Assembly: GCF_025152575.1 (NCBI RefSeq)
Contig: NZ_CP102293.1
Location: 1,240,001-1,304,000 of the forward strand
From: Subdoligranulum variabile
Lineage (GTDB): Bacteria; Bacillota; Clostridia; Oscillospirales; Ruminococcaceae
Reading direction: 5' to 3'
DNA: 64,000 nt
Shown: positions 14,728 through 23,615 of the stretch, one piece after another
Position numbering within the stretch: position 1 is the stretch's first letter
Layout: the number at the start of each line of letters is the position of its first letter
Notes under the pieces: generated by a model
What the model saw: only the letters and a program-made list of their open reading frames with translations
Database searches by the model: none
Told to the model about the DNA's origin: nothing
Position numbers and translations under genes: made by a program

Positions 14728-16355
14728 GTCAAAAGCTCCTTTCCTTGGCAGGCCGTTTTGGCGGGGCAGCGCCGGTTGAACCAGGCGGCCAGGGCGCCAA
14801 AGGCGACCACATAACCAAACAGGTATACCGACATGTAATACATAAAATAGGTGTCCGGGGCGGTGGCAAAAATCAGCGGCACCTTACACAGATTGCAGAA
14901 CACCAGATAGGCAAACAGCCACCGGCGTTTTCGCACCCCATATACCAGGGCCGCCAGGGCAAACACGAGGGGCGGCAGCAAATTCCAGAAAATATGGTTG
15001 CTCAGATTTTTGTTTCCATCTTCATCCCGGCCCGCCAGCAGGCGGATCGTTGCCTCCCGCAGCGAAACGTTCAGGGCCTCCCCGTTTTCTTTCCAGCTCT
15101 TCGCTTCCGCGGTGTCCGGCATAAAGATGCGGATCGTCCGGGTATAGGGATCATACTGGAAATCATTGAAGCCCAGCGTATTCCAGAACATTCCGGCACG
15201 CTCCTGCAGAAAAGCGGCCGGATAGCGCAGGACCAGCTGCAGGCAGGTCTTCTGGAAGGCCCGGTATTCTTCCTGCGTATAGGAGAGTACCGCCCCGTCC
15301 CAGTACAGTGCAGAACCGCTGGCCAGGGGCTCTGCCATCAAACGATCCCAGTCCAGCACTTTGCCGATGGCATCGTGCTGTTCCTCCCGCAGACCGTCGG
15401 GGTGACGTTCGGCCTCCCGGATGACTTCCACCACCGGGTTGATGATCGCCATGACGGCATAATTGTCGTTGCCGATGAGGCCGGTATTGTACCGTCCGAT
15501 GGCCACCACGGCGGCGCAGACCGCCAGCGTCGCCGCCAGGCAGCGTTTCCAGCGGCGGCGTCCGGCAATGAAAAGCAGCAATCCCAGCACAAGGACGATA
15601 TAGTAAAGATTTTCCGACCGCCAGGCAGCCGTCAGGATTGCCGCCGTCAGGAAAAGACACAGATTGCCCACCGTGCGCGCACCGGGCGTCCGGGCCATCC
15701 GCCAGGTGAGCGCCAGCAGCAGAAGCTCCAGATAACTGCACAGTGTGTTGCGGAATTTGGAATAATCGTAAAAAAGGATCGGCGGCAGGAAAAACGCCAG
15801 ATCGGCCAGCAGGACCGCCACGCCATGATATCGCCGGCCGCGGTCCAGAAGCCCGGTATCCACAAGAGTCAGGCAATACCCCGACACAAAGGCCGCAATG
15901 ACCAGCTGGACCACCACGATCCCGCCCGCCGAAGGCAGAAAATAGGCCGAAAGGATCATTGCCTCCGAAGAGAGATAGTGCTGCCAGGCATACAGGCTAT
16001 AGGAGCGTGCCTGGTTGAGCACATGGATGTCATCCCAGGACCAGGTCCCCGGCCAGAGCAGCAGCATAAGCGCCAGCAGGACCAGCAGATTCACCGCCGT
16101 ATAGCGCAGGAATTTACGGGAAAAGGCATCCTTTTGCAGGACCGCACGGCAGATCAGGCGGCGCATTGCCACCACCAGCAGGATCAGCAGCAGCAGAAAA
16201 ATCCGCCGATATTCCCAGCGGGGCTCCTGAAAAAAGTACAGATCCACGCCGAAGCGGCAATAAAGTCCCCAGTACAGTACCGCACCGCAGGCTGCCAGCC
16301 CGTCCCAGCGGGAAAACCGGAACCATTTCTGCCTGTCCGATAGTTTGTTCAGCAT
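14721..16355 (-). CDS. Polytopic membrane protein, GT-C/DUF6020-like
   Basis: A 544-residue protein with about 12 hydrophobic segments. After the third or fourth segment comes a loop with WPGTWSWDDIHVLNQAR, a pattern common in DUF6020 membrane proteins that are thought to be GT-C glycosyltransferases using a lipid-linked sugar. A large extracellular loop (about residues 315-440) precedes the last segments. In a polysaccharide cluster it could be a polymerase or a transferase of a side sugar. It ends at the HAD gene with a small overlap. Confidence 0.65.
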   Translation of the reverse strand: MLNKLSDRQKWFRFSRWDGLAACGAVLYWGLYCRFGVDLYFFQEPRWEYRRIFLLLLILLVVAMRRLICRAVLQKDAFSRKFLRYTAVNLLVLLALMLLLWPGTWSWDDIHVLNQARSYSLYAWQHYLSSEAMILSAYFLPSAGGIVVVQLVIAAFVSGYCLTLVDTGLLDRGRRYHGVAVLLADLAFFLPPILFYDYSKFRNTLCSYLELLLLALTWRMARTPGARTVGNLCLFLTAAILTAAWRSENLYYIVLVLGLLLFIAGRRRWKRCLAATLAVCAAVVAIGRYNTGLIGNDNYAVMAIINPVVEVIREAERHPDGLREEQHDAIGKVLDWDRLMAEPLASGSALYWDGAVLSYTQEEYRAFQKTCLQLVLRYPAAFLQERAGMFWNTLGFNDFQYDPYTRTIRIFMPDTAEAKSWKENGEALNVSLREATIRLLAGRDEDGNKNLSNHIFWNLLPPLVFALAALVYGVRKRRWLFAYLVFCNLCKVPLIFATAPDTYFMYYMSVYLFGYVVAFGALAAWFNRRCPAKTACQGKELLTC

Positions 16356-16386
16356 ATCCGTTGCAACATTCCTTTACGCAGGGATT

Positions 16387-18312
16387 TCAGCGCTCCGCAT
16401 GGTCGGCGGCATCGTTGGCCACCACGACCAGCCCCGCGTAGAACATGGCCGCCCGTTTGCGGTCGCGGGAGAGCTTATAGGGCATCAGCCGCAGCCAGTG
16501 GATGACCTCGTGCATGAGGATGCTGTCCAGCTGGTCGGGATAGCGCCGCCCCAGGTCCGCCATCAGGTCGGCGAACAGGGCGTCGTAGGCCGCCGAGCGG
16601 GTCAGGGCAAAATCAATGTGATTTTCCCGGACGCTGACCCGGGGGGTCATCATCATGAACTCGTAGCCGCCGTGCAGGCTCTGCAGCAATTTGCCGTAGT
16701 CCAGGAAGGGACTTTCGTGCAGATTGCCGGTGTTGGGGTCGATGAGGTACCAACCCTTGTCGTCGGTGCGGCAGATGATGTTCTCGATGGTCAGGTCCCC
16801 GTGGATGGTCGCCACCGGGTCGGCGGCAAAGAGTTTACGCAGCCGGTCGTGGTCAAACAGCCAGGCCAGCTGGTTCAGGTTCCGGTATTCTCTGCCGTTG
16901 ATCCACACGGTGGGATATTCCAGCAGCTCGTGCAGGCCGCGGGCCTCCCGCAGCTTCTGCAGGTTGCCGTCCACCTTCGTGGCAATGTACTTCTCAATGG
17001 TGCCGGGATCGGCGGCCGTGGCCGTGGGGCGGTAGAGCTTCTCCTCCAGGGTGTCCAGCACCCCGTGGAGCACGGCGGCGCTCTTCTCCACCGGGTTGGA
17101 GTGCAGATACCGGAACATTCCCACCGCCTGGGGATCGTAGGTCATATCATACCAGCAGCAGTCGGCGTCCTCCCCGGTGCGCAGGATCTCGCACAGCGGC
17201 AGCCGGTCCTGCTGCGCCCGCAGCCAGTGCAGCTGCTCGGCCAGCTTTTTGCCGTCGGCCCCGAAGGCATATTTGCGGTAGAAGGTCCGGGTCTTGTCCA
17301 TGCAGAGCATGGTGGTGGCGTTGGAACCCGCCGAGTAATCCTGCAGGATGGTGATGTCCTGGTTCATCTGGAGGAACCGGTCCACCCAGGCTTTGTTCTG
17401 CAGCCCGAAATACTGGCTCAGAAAGGCCGCCCGGTCCTGGGGGTCCGCCTGGGGCAGCAGGTTGAGGTAGCTTTCCCCCGCCGGCGCCGCCGCGGTGGCC
17501 TGGTTCATCGCCCCGCGCACCCGCTCGGGCAGCAGGGTGGCCAGCCACATGACCAGCAGCGGCAGCAGATACCAGCTGAGCATCGCCGCACAGGCCGCCA
17601 CCGGCGCCCCGGCCAGCACGCCCCCCGGCAATACCACCCGCAGGTCCCCCGCCGACTGCCCGAACAGCGCGCCGAACACATCCACCAGCTGCATGGGATG
17701 CCCGGCCTCGGTCAGGGCGGCGGCCAGTGCCATGTAGGACCCCAGATAGGCCACCCACATGATGACGGTGTTCGCCGCCAGCCGCACCAGGTTGATCCGG
17801 CGCAGGTCCTTGAAGGTGTTGATGAGGCTCCAGCAGAAGACCATGCCGTCCAGTTTGAGGGTATCGTTGAAGATGCCGCAGACCGCCAGGCAGCCCCGCT
17901 TGATGGCATCCCGGAGCATGACCACCACCACCAGGGCGACGGCCAGCACCACCGCAAAGACGAGATAGATCCGGGCCGCCTGCAGAGCCGCCGTGCCCCC
18001 CTGCCCGGCCAGGGCAAAGGCCGCAAAGCCCAGCGCCACGAACCAGACGTCCAGGAAGCGGTCCATGATGACGGTGGCCAGGGCAAAGCCTACGCCGGAT
18101 TTCATCCGCCGGCCCACGAAGATGGCCCGGAAGAGGTCCCCCAGGTGCAGCGGCAGCAGGGTATTGATGGCATAGCCGCCGGCCATGCCCCGCAGCATGG
18201 TGCCGCGCTGGGGGCGCTCATAGATACGCACAAACTGTTCCCAGCGCAGCAGCCGGAAGGCATGCCCGGCCAGCACCAGCAGGATGGCGAGAAGCAGATA
18301 TCCCATCATCAT
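16387..18312 (-). CDS. Fusion: LPG-synthase-TM/UPF0104 flippase-like domain and APH-like kinase
   Basis: A 641-residue two-domain protein. Residues 1-265 form about seven membrane segments with the signature of the lysylphosphatidylglycerol synthase membrane domain (RWEQFVRIY at 23-31, LLPLHLGDLFRAIF at 52-65), as in AglD-type proteins. Residues 300-641 form a soluble kinase of the aminoglycoside/choline phosphotransferase fold, with Lys347 in FYRKYAF, the catalytic HGDL and Asn (504-511) and the metal-binding LIDPN (523-527). It overlaps the nucleotidyltransferase gene start-to-stop (ATGA). A kinase that phosphorylates a sugar or alcohol and a partner that then makes the nucleotide derivative would be a logical pair. 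The joining of a flippase-like domain to such a kinase is unusual. Confidence 0.8.
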   Translation of the reverse strand: MMMGYLLLAILLVLAGHAFRLLRWEQFVRIYERPQRGTMLRGMAGGYAINTLLPLHLGDLFRAIFVGRRMKSGVGFALATVIMDRFLDVWFVALGFAAFALAGQGGTAALQAARIYLVFAVVLAVALVVVVMLRDAIKRGCLAVCGIFNDTLKLDGMVFCWSLINTFKDLRRINLVRLAANTVIMWVAYLGSYMALAAALTEAGHPMQLVDVFGALFGQSAGDLRVVLPGGVLAGAPVAACAAMLSWYLLPLLVMWLATLLPERVRGAMNQATAAAPAGESYLNLLPQADPQDRAAFLSQYFGLQNKAWVDRFLQMNQDITILQDYSAGSNATTMLCMDKTRTFYRKYAFGADGKKLAEQLHWLRAQQDRLPLCEILRTGEDADCCWYDMTYDPQAVGMFRYLHSNPVEKSAAVLHGVLDTLEEKLYRPTATAADPGTIEKYIATKVDGNLQKLREARGLHELLEYPTVWINGREYRNLNQLAWLFDHDRLRKLFAADPVATIHGDLTIENIICRTDDKGWYLIDPNTGNLHESPFLDYGKLLQSLHGGYEFMMMTPRVSVRENHIDFALTRSAAYDALFADLMADLGRRYPDQLDSILMHEVIHWLRLMPYKLSRDRKRAAMFYAGLVVVANDAADHAER

Positions 18313-19061
18313 TCCAGCGCCTCAAAATCCGCGTCGTGGGCAGGAGCTTCGGCGGCACGGTATTCCTCCGGCGTGCCGAAGGGCAGATGCAGATCGGTGG
18401 CAAAGCCCTGCACCGCCGCACCGTGGGCCGCCAGCACGTTGTAGATGCCCGACACAAAGAATTCCTTGTACTGGCAGGCATGCAGGTACTCGGCACAGGC
18501 GTCGGCGTAGGTCTTTTTGTCCTTGAAATAGTAGGCGCCGCAGATGGCGTCGTGGCTGACCACCTGTTTTTCCACCGTATGGCAGACGTTGCCGTCAGCG
18601 CCGTACTGCAGATAGCTGTAGGCCGGGGAATCGCTCGGGAAGGTCAGCAGCGCCCCCGCCGGGCCGTCGGCAAAGCGGCCGTCGGCGCAGAACCGGTTGA
18701 AGGACCGGCAGACAAACAGATGATCGCAGTCGTTGAAGAGCAGCGGTTCCCCGTCGGGCAGGCCCTCGGCCCCCTTCAGCGCCGTGATGGCCGCCCCGGC
18801 CGTAACTTCGGGCAGGGCGATGATCCGGGCGTCGGGCCAGCAGCGACGGATCTTTTCGTCGATGGCAAAGTCCCGGATGTGCTCCTCCAGCACCACAAAG
18901 GTCAGGTCGGCGCAGTCCACGAACTTTTCCACGCTGCGCGCTGCCCAATAAAAGAAGGGTTTGCCATGGATTTCGATCAGCGGTTTGGGGCAGACGAAGC
19001 CGTTTTCAAAAAAACGGCTGCCACGGCCCGCCATGGGCAGGATCAGATGCAGTTTGGACAT
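18309..19061 (-). CDS. Sugar or alditol nucleotidyltransferase
   Basis: A 250-residue enzyme of the NTP_transferase fold. The N-terminus has the nucleotide loop LPMAGRGSRF (9-18) followed by PKPLIEI with the catalytic lysine. The middle has the metal-binding NDCDH, and later comes GAYYFKDKKTY. It should join a phosphorylated sugar or similar compound to a nucleotide for use by a transferase in this cluster. The substrate is unknown. It overlaps the kinase fusion downstream by four bases, which suggests consecutive steps. Similar proteins are common in capsule clusters. Confidence 0.8.
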   Translation of the reverse strand: MSKLHLILPMAGRGSRFFENGFVCPKPLIEIHGKPFFYWAARSVEKFVDCADLTFVVLEEHIRDFAIDEKIRRCWPDARIIALPEVTAGAAITALKGAEGLPDGEPLLFNDCDHLFVCRSFNRFCADGRFADGPAGALLTFPSDSPAYSYLQYGADGNVCHTVEKQVVSHDAICGAYYFKDKKTYADACAEYLHACQYKEFFVSGIYNVLAAHGAAVQGFATDLHLPFGTPEEYRAAEAPAHDADFEALE

Positions 19062-19082
19062 AAGGCGGCTCCTTTTTGCTGC

Positions 19083-20111
19083 TCAGGCGTTGTCCCGGGC
19101 AGCCAGCATTTTGCATTCTTCCTCGATCACACGGGCAAGCCCGGTCTCGATGTCCACCTGGGGCACCCAGCCGTAGGCTTCCCTGGCGTGGGCATTGTCG
19201 CAGAGGCTGAACTTGTTCACCTCATGGTCCAGAATCTCCGGCTTGATGCCGTAGGCCCCGCCGTACAGTTCGGGATACTTGGCCCAGTAATGGCTGGTGG
19301 GGCAGTATTTGGCCTCGATGTCCTTGCCCATCAGCCGGCAGGCGGTGGCGTAGAGTTCCCGTACCGAGTAGCTCTGGTTGCTGGACACGTTCACCGCATC
19401 AAAGCCGGGCTGGGGCCGTTCGACGACCCGCAGGGCCAGGGCGATGAGGTCATCCACATAGATGTAATCCCGGCGCTGGTTGCCGTCCGAGTGGAATTCC
19501 GGCGTGCGGCCGTAGTACAGTTCCCGGATCATATACCCCACAAAGGGCGGCTGCTTGCGCAGGCAGTCGATGTGAGGACCGTAGACGTTGGCAAACCGCA
19601 GGCAGGTCACCGTCATGCCGTAGGTGTCGGCGAAGCTCTGGCAGAACCGCTCGCCGCAGTACTTGGTGTTGGGGTAGATCAGCGTGGGGGTGTGGAAGGA
19701 AGTCTCCACCGTGGGGAATTCCGTCTCGTTCTCATACATGGCGTTGGTGGACGCCTGCACCACCTGCTTCACGCCGGTGCGGCGGGCGCACTCCAGCAGA
19801 TGCACCAGGCCCAGGGTGTTCACCTCCACCGCCTGCACGGGATCGCTCTGGCAGTCCGGCAGCGGCGCGATGCCCGCAATGTTGTAGACCACGTCGAACT
19901 TTTCCGCCTCGAACAGCGCCGGGATGGCCTCCCGGTCGCGGATGTCCATCCGGCGTACTTCCGGCCCGAAATCGTGATCCTCAAATTTCAGGTTGTCCAG
20001 GTTGCCGTAGGAGAAATTATCGATGCCCACGACCTCATCGCCGCGCTTCCACAGCGCATGCCACAGCTGACCGCCGATGAACCCGGCAGCGCCCGTTACC
20101 AGAACTTTCAT
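19083..20111 (-). CDS. NAD-dependent epimerase/dehydratase (extended SDR)
   Basis: A 342-residue extended short-chain dehydrogenase. It has the NAD site TGAAGFIGG (7-15), an acidic residue at the end of the second strand (GIDNFSYGN), and the catalytic Tyr and Lys in YPNTK near residues 146-150 with a preceding Thr/Ser region (QASTNAMYEN). The middle part, RDYIYVDDL, is typical of UDP-glucose 4-epimerase relatives. It probably makes the sugar nucleotide used by this cluster. The exact epimerisation or dehydration is not clear from sequence. It is 12 bases from the GT2 gene. Confidence 0.85.
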   Translation of the reverse strand: MKVLVTGAAGFIGGQLWHALWKRGDEVVGIDNFSYGNLDNLKFEDHDFGPEVRRMDIRDREAIPALFEAEKFDVVYNIAGIAPLPDCQSDPVQAVEVNTLGLVHLLECARRTGVKQVVQASTNAMYENETEFPTVETSFHTPTLIYPNTKYCGERFCQSFADTYGMTVTCLRFANVYGPHIDCLRKQPPFVGYMIRELYYGRTPEFHSDGNQRRDYIYVDDLIALALRVVERPQPGFDAVNVSSNQSYSVRELYATACRLMGKDIEAKYCPTSHYWAKYPELYGGAYGIKPEILDHEVNKFSLCDNAHAREAYGWVPQVDIETGLARVIEEECKMLAARDNA

Positions 20112-20123
20112 AGAAAAACCTCC

Positions 20124-20918
20124 TTACCGCCGCACCGGAATTTCGGTGTAGGTGTAGTCGTCGATAATCTTGTCCCGCCATTCCCGGGCCACAAAGGCTT
20201 TGGGGCTGCGCAGATACCGCCCGCAGAGTTTGAGCAGGCTGATGCCGAAGCTGGTGAGCTTGTTGTTGCTGACCTGATCCTCCTCCCGCCAGCTGATGGG
20301 GAAGAACAGCACCTTCTGCCGAAGCTGGCAGAGAGCCAGGATCATGCAGTCGTTGAAATAGAGGGTGTCGGGGAATTTTTTGTAGTATTCATTTTTCAGC
20401 GGCGCCACGGCGTAGAGGTTCAGCCCGCTGCCCAGATCGGTGATGCGGTGCCGCGCCACCAGGGTGAAAAGGGCATTGAAGCCGTGGTTGCCCACCACCC
20501 GCAGGGTGCTGTAGCCCTGGATGCGGCTGCCCTTCATGAACCGGGAACCCAGGCAGCAGTCGTATTTCAGATAGGTGCCGTCCTGCAGAATGGGCAGCAG
20601 ATCGGCGATGGCGCCCTGGTCGTCGCCGTGGAGCACCACCAGATGGTCGTACCCGTGGGCCGCCGCGTAGCCGAAGGCCACCTTGTGGCTGCCGCCCAGC
20701 CCGTAGTTCTCGTCGTTGCGCAGAAGGTGCACCGGTGCCTCGGGGTGGCGGCGGCACCAGTCCTGGACGGCGTTTTCGGTGCCGTCGGTGGAGCGGTTGT
20801 TCACCACGATGCATTCCCCCACCCAGGGAGCGATGCGGGGGTCCAGCAGCTGGGACAGCACCCGGGGCACCTGCTTTTCGCAGTTGTAAGCCGGGATGAA
20901 TACGAGCAGTTTTTCCAT
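20124..20918 (-). CDS. Glycosyltransferase family 2
   Basis: A 264-residue GT-A enzyme that begins LLVFIPAYNCEKQVPRVLSQ. It has the nucleotide and metal motif region VNNRSTDGT and the DXD-type HGDDQG in VVLHGDDQGA near residue 95, with a C-terminal part after the catalytic domain (FPISWREEDQVSNNK). It has no membrane segments. It may transfer a sugar to a lipid carrier or to the growing repeat, or, like DPM1-type enzymes, make a polyprenyl-phosphate sugar for the membrane GT-C proteins on either side. The gene order supports the latter idea only weakly. Confidence 0.85.
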   Translation of the reverse strand: MEKLLVFIPAYNCEKQVPRVLSQLLDPRIAPWVGECIVVNNRSTDGTENAVQDWCRRHPEAPVHLLRNDENYGLGGSHKVAFGYAAAHGYDHLVVLHGDDQGAIADLLPILQDGTYLKYDCCLGSRFMKGSRIQGYSTLRVVGNHGFNALFTLVARHRITDLGSGLNLYAVAPLKNEYYKKFPDTLYFNDCMILALCQLRQKVLFFPISWREEDQVSNNKLTSFGISLLKLCGRYLRSPKAFVAREWRDKIIDDYTYTEIPVRR

Positions 20919-20990
20919 GGGTCAAACTCCTTTGCAGCAATTCGGTTTCAGCATAGCACAAAATGGTGCCGTCCGCAACGGGCCGGGACC

Positions 20991-22736
20991 TTATTCCGCC
21001 CAGCCGTCCACCACGAGCACCTGCAGGCTGGCCGTGCCGTGGAGGACGGTGTACCGGTCGGTGATGGCAAAATGTTCCTCCAGCCAGGCATGGAAGGCGT
21101 CCATATCCCGCACCTCGGCGTCGTCATAGAGGATGACGTCGGGGAGTTTGTCGGGCATAAGGGTGTAATATTCCTCGAAGCGGGGGTCGCTGTCGGTGCC
21201 CGAGATCACCGAGGCCTGGGCCACTTTCAGGGTGCCGTCAGCCATCAGGAAGCCCAGGCCGTGCTGTTCACCGATGGCCTGCAGCAGCTGTTTGCCCCCG
21301 TAGGGCTGCAGCGCTTCATAGAGACATTCCTGCATATCGGCGGCCTTCTGGTCGGCCCAGATGCCTTTGGCGGGGCCGTTCTCGATCTGGACCAGAGGGG
21401 TGTCGGTGATGTCGGCGGGTTTCCAGCCCACCGTCTGCACCAGCCACAGCCGGCAGGCCACCAGGTAGAGCAGCAGGGTACCCAGCACCGCCAGGGGCAG
21501 CAGCCGCACGGCGGGGCGCCGCAGCGCCAGCGCCGCCACACTGCACAGCGCCGGCCAGAACAGATACATGAAGGTGGTGGGCAGCGAGGTCAGGGTGGAG
21601 CGCAGGATCATCAGGTAGGCCGCCACCCCGGGCAGCCAGCCCAGCCAGAACAGCAGGGTGCGCGCCGGGCGGCCCTCCCCGCAGCGGCGGTCCAGCCAGA
21701 AGGTCACGCCGCCGGCCACGGTGGCCGCCAGATACATATGGCGGAAATCCAGGTTCTCATCCTGCAGACCGTACTGGGTACAGCGCAGCGCCAGGCAGGC
21801 CACAAACACCCAGAGCAGCCGCTCGGCCAGCCGGGCCGGGGCGGGGCGTCCCCCCAGGCAGGAAAGCGCCGTGACCACCACGGCCGCCAGACCGGGCCAG
21901 GCCATGAACCGGAGCATGGTCACCGTCTGGCTCAGCAGCACCTGTGCCCGCTGGGCGGGGGTGAAGTCGTACTGGGGATCCTCCAGCACCAGCTGCACCC
22001 GCTGGAGGAAGGCGCCCGGGTCAAAGTCCATGCCCTGCAGCACCCACAGCAGGAACGCGACGCCGCAGACGGCGCAGCTGCCCGCAAAGACCAGCGCGCC
22101 CCGGGGCACCGGGCCCAGCCGGGGTTCCCCGCCGCGGCGGCCCAGCAGCACCATCCCCAACAGAAACACCGGCGCCGCGGCCACACTCTGGGGATAGGCC
22201 AGGAAACTCAGGCAGGCGCACACCGCCCCTGCCGCCACCCGGGCCGGGGTGCGGTACTGCCGGGGACCGGGGGCATAGTAGCCGTACCAGCACAAAAAAG
22301 CCGCCAGCGTGTAGTGGAACTGCTGGCTGACGTAATCGGGGCCGAGAAACCATTTGGGGGTGAAAGCCAGCAGCAGGAGCGCCCCGATCCAGGCCGCCGG
22401 TCGGCCCAGCGCCCCGCGCAGGCTGCGATAGAACCAGAAGCTCAGGGCAGCCTTGAGGGCCAGCATCACCACCCGGACAAAGAGCAGCAGGCCGGTGGTG
22501 GTACCGGTGACCGCCAGGAAGAGCGCCACCAGCGGTGCAGCCGTCAGGGCGCTGAGCTGGTGGGGTTCCCACATGGTCTCAAAGAGCCGGTCGCCGCTGA
22601 CCAGCCGGAACCCCAGGGACAGGGCATATTCCTCGTCGATCTCCAGTCCCACGAAAAGGCTGCGCAGCAGCGCGGCCGCGGTCAGCAGGGCGGCCGTCAC
22701 CGCCGCCGTCCGTCGGACCATCGGCTTTTCCGTCAT
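20991..22736 (-). CDS. Polytopic membrane glycosyltransferase, GT-C-like
   Basis: A 581-residue protein with about 12 membrane segments. The first outer loop has VGLEIDEEYALSLGFRLVSGD, where the acidic pair is in the place of the GT-C catalytic acid. A C-terminal soluble part of about 150 residues follows the last segments. Such proteins take sugars from polyprenyl phosphates on the outer face of the membrane. I prefer the ATG at 22736 because AGGAGG lies 10 bases before it. The ATG at 22745 is only one base away from the same ribosome site. Confidence 0.7.
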   Translation of the reverse strand: MTEKPMVRRTAAVTAALLTAAALLRSLFVGLEIDEEYALSLGFRLVSGDRLFETMWEPHQLSALTAAPLVALFLAVTGTTTGLLLFVRVVMLALKAALSFWFYRSLRGALGRPAAWIGALLLLAFTPKWFLGPDYVSQQFHYTLAAFLCWYGYYAPGPRQYRTPARVAAGAVCACLSFLAYPQSVAAAPVFLLGMVLLGRRGGEPRLGPVPRGALVFAGSCAVCGVAFLLWVLQGMDFDPGAFLQRVQLVLEDPQYDFTPAQRAQVLLSQTVTMLRFMAWPGLAAVVVTALSCLGGRPAPARLAERLLWVFVACLALRCTQYGLQDENLDFRHMYLAATVAGGVTFWLDRRCGEGRPARTLLFWLGWLPGVAAYLMILRSTLTSLPTTFMYLFWPALCSVAALALRRPAVRLLPLAVLGTLLLYLVACRLWLVQTVGWKPADITDTPLVQIENGPAKGIWADQKAADMQECLYEALQPYGGKQLLQAIGEQHGLGFLMADGTLKVAQASVISGTDSDPRFEEYYTLMPDKLPDVILYDDAEVRDMDAFHAWLEEHFAITDRYTVLHGTASLQVLVVDGWAE

Positions 22737-22754
22737 CTTGCCCATGCCTCCTCT

Positions 22755-23615
22755 TCAGCGGGTCCGGGGCGGGTCCACCCGGCGGCGCAGCAGCGTGTCC
22801 CGCGCCCACCACAGATAGGGCAGCCAGTTGAGGCAGAAGGCCTCCCACTTGCGCTGCAGATAGTTCTGCCGCCGGCCCTGCTGCCGGACCGCGCTCATAT
22901 CGATATAGTGCGATTTCTGCAGCACCCGGATGGCCTCCTTGCCGGTGGGGGTCTCCTCCGGCGTGCAGTACTCGGGGGGCAGGATGCGGAACCGTTCCGG
23001 GCACTCCGCCACCAGCCGGTTGAGCTGGCTCTCGTCATGGCAGCGGGCGATGATCCCCCGCTGCAGATCCTCGTCGGTGCGGGCTTTCAGTTCCCGGCAC
23101 ATCTCCAGGAACGCCCCGCTGGCACCGCCGTTGATGCCCCCCGCCACATAGTAGGTCCCGCAGTTGTAGGGGATGCCGGCACGGCATTTGCGGCGGCGCT
23201 CATAGGGATGGAAGATGGGGTTGCGCCCGTAATAGGGCAGATGGCAGACCACCGTCAGCTCCTGGCCTTTGGCGGCGTCGGGCAGCAGCTCCCCGGCGGT
23301 AACGTCCCGCAGGCAGTGCAGATTGGCGTTGGCAAAGAACAGATAATCGTAGTCCGCCAGTGCCTCGGCCTGGCTCAGAAACGCATCAAAGCGCTGCATC
23401 GTGCTGTAGGGCCAGGGCAGCGCCTCCTGCTGGAAGCGGCGCACATCGGGCTGGTCCTCATAGTCGATGGAGGCCGCGTCGGTGAAGACGAAGAAGGTGC
23501 GGTCGCAGTCCGGCAGGAAATGCTGCCGGAAATTGGGATAGAAGTCGTGCCAGAAGACCTGGTAGGCGCCGGTGCAGAGATAAAGCACCGCCACACGGAT
23601 ACGGGATTCACTCAT
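22755..23615 (-). CDS. Glycosyltransferase family 6 (ABO-type), bacterial NXN form
   Basis: A 286-residue protein that matches the histo-blood-group transferase family in order: YLCTGAYQVFW near residue 12, WPYSTMQRF (68-76), the sugar-nucleotide site FFANANLHC (93-101), YYVAGGINGG (155-164) and HDESQLN (193-199). The NAN at 96-98 replaces the DXD of animal enzymes, as in known bacterial members, which are independent of metal. The residues equal to 266-268 of the human enzyme read AGG; a glycine at 268 is the A-type (GalNAc) state, so alpha-1,3-GalNAc transfer is the better guess. The gene overlaps the flippase gene stop (ATGA). Acceptors of this family normally carry alpha-1,2-fucose. Confidence 0.85.
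   Translation of the reverse strand: MSESRIRVAVLYLCTGAYQVFWHDFYPNFRQHFLPDCDRTFFVFTDAASIDYEDQPDVRRFQQEALPWPYSTMQRFDAFLSQAEALADYDYLFFANANLHCLRDVTAGELLPDAAKGQELTVVCHLPYYGRNPIFHPYERRRKCRAGIPYNCGTYYVAGGINGGASGAFLEMCRELKARTDEDLQRGIIARCHDESQLNRLVAECPERFRILPPEYCTPEETPTGKEAIRVLQKSHYIDMSAVRQQGRRQNYLQRKWEAFCLNWLPYLWWARDTLLRRRVDPPRTR

Noticed and set aside
13360..19061. O-methyl phosphoramidate-type pathway (peptidase C26 protein with a nucleotidyltransferase)
   Set aside because: The amidotransferase-like protein looks like PuuD. It is separated from the nucleotidyltransferase by a terminator and other genes, and the required glutamine kinase is absent.
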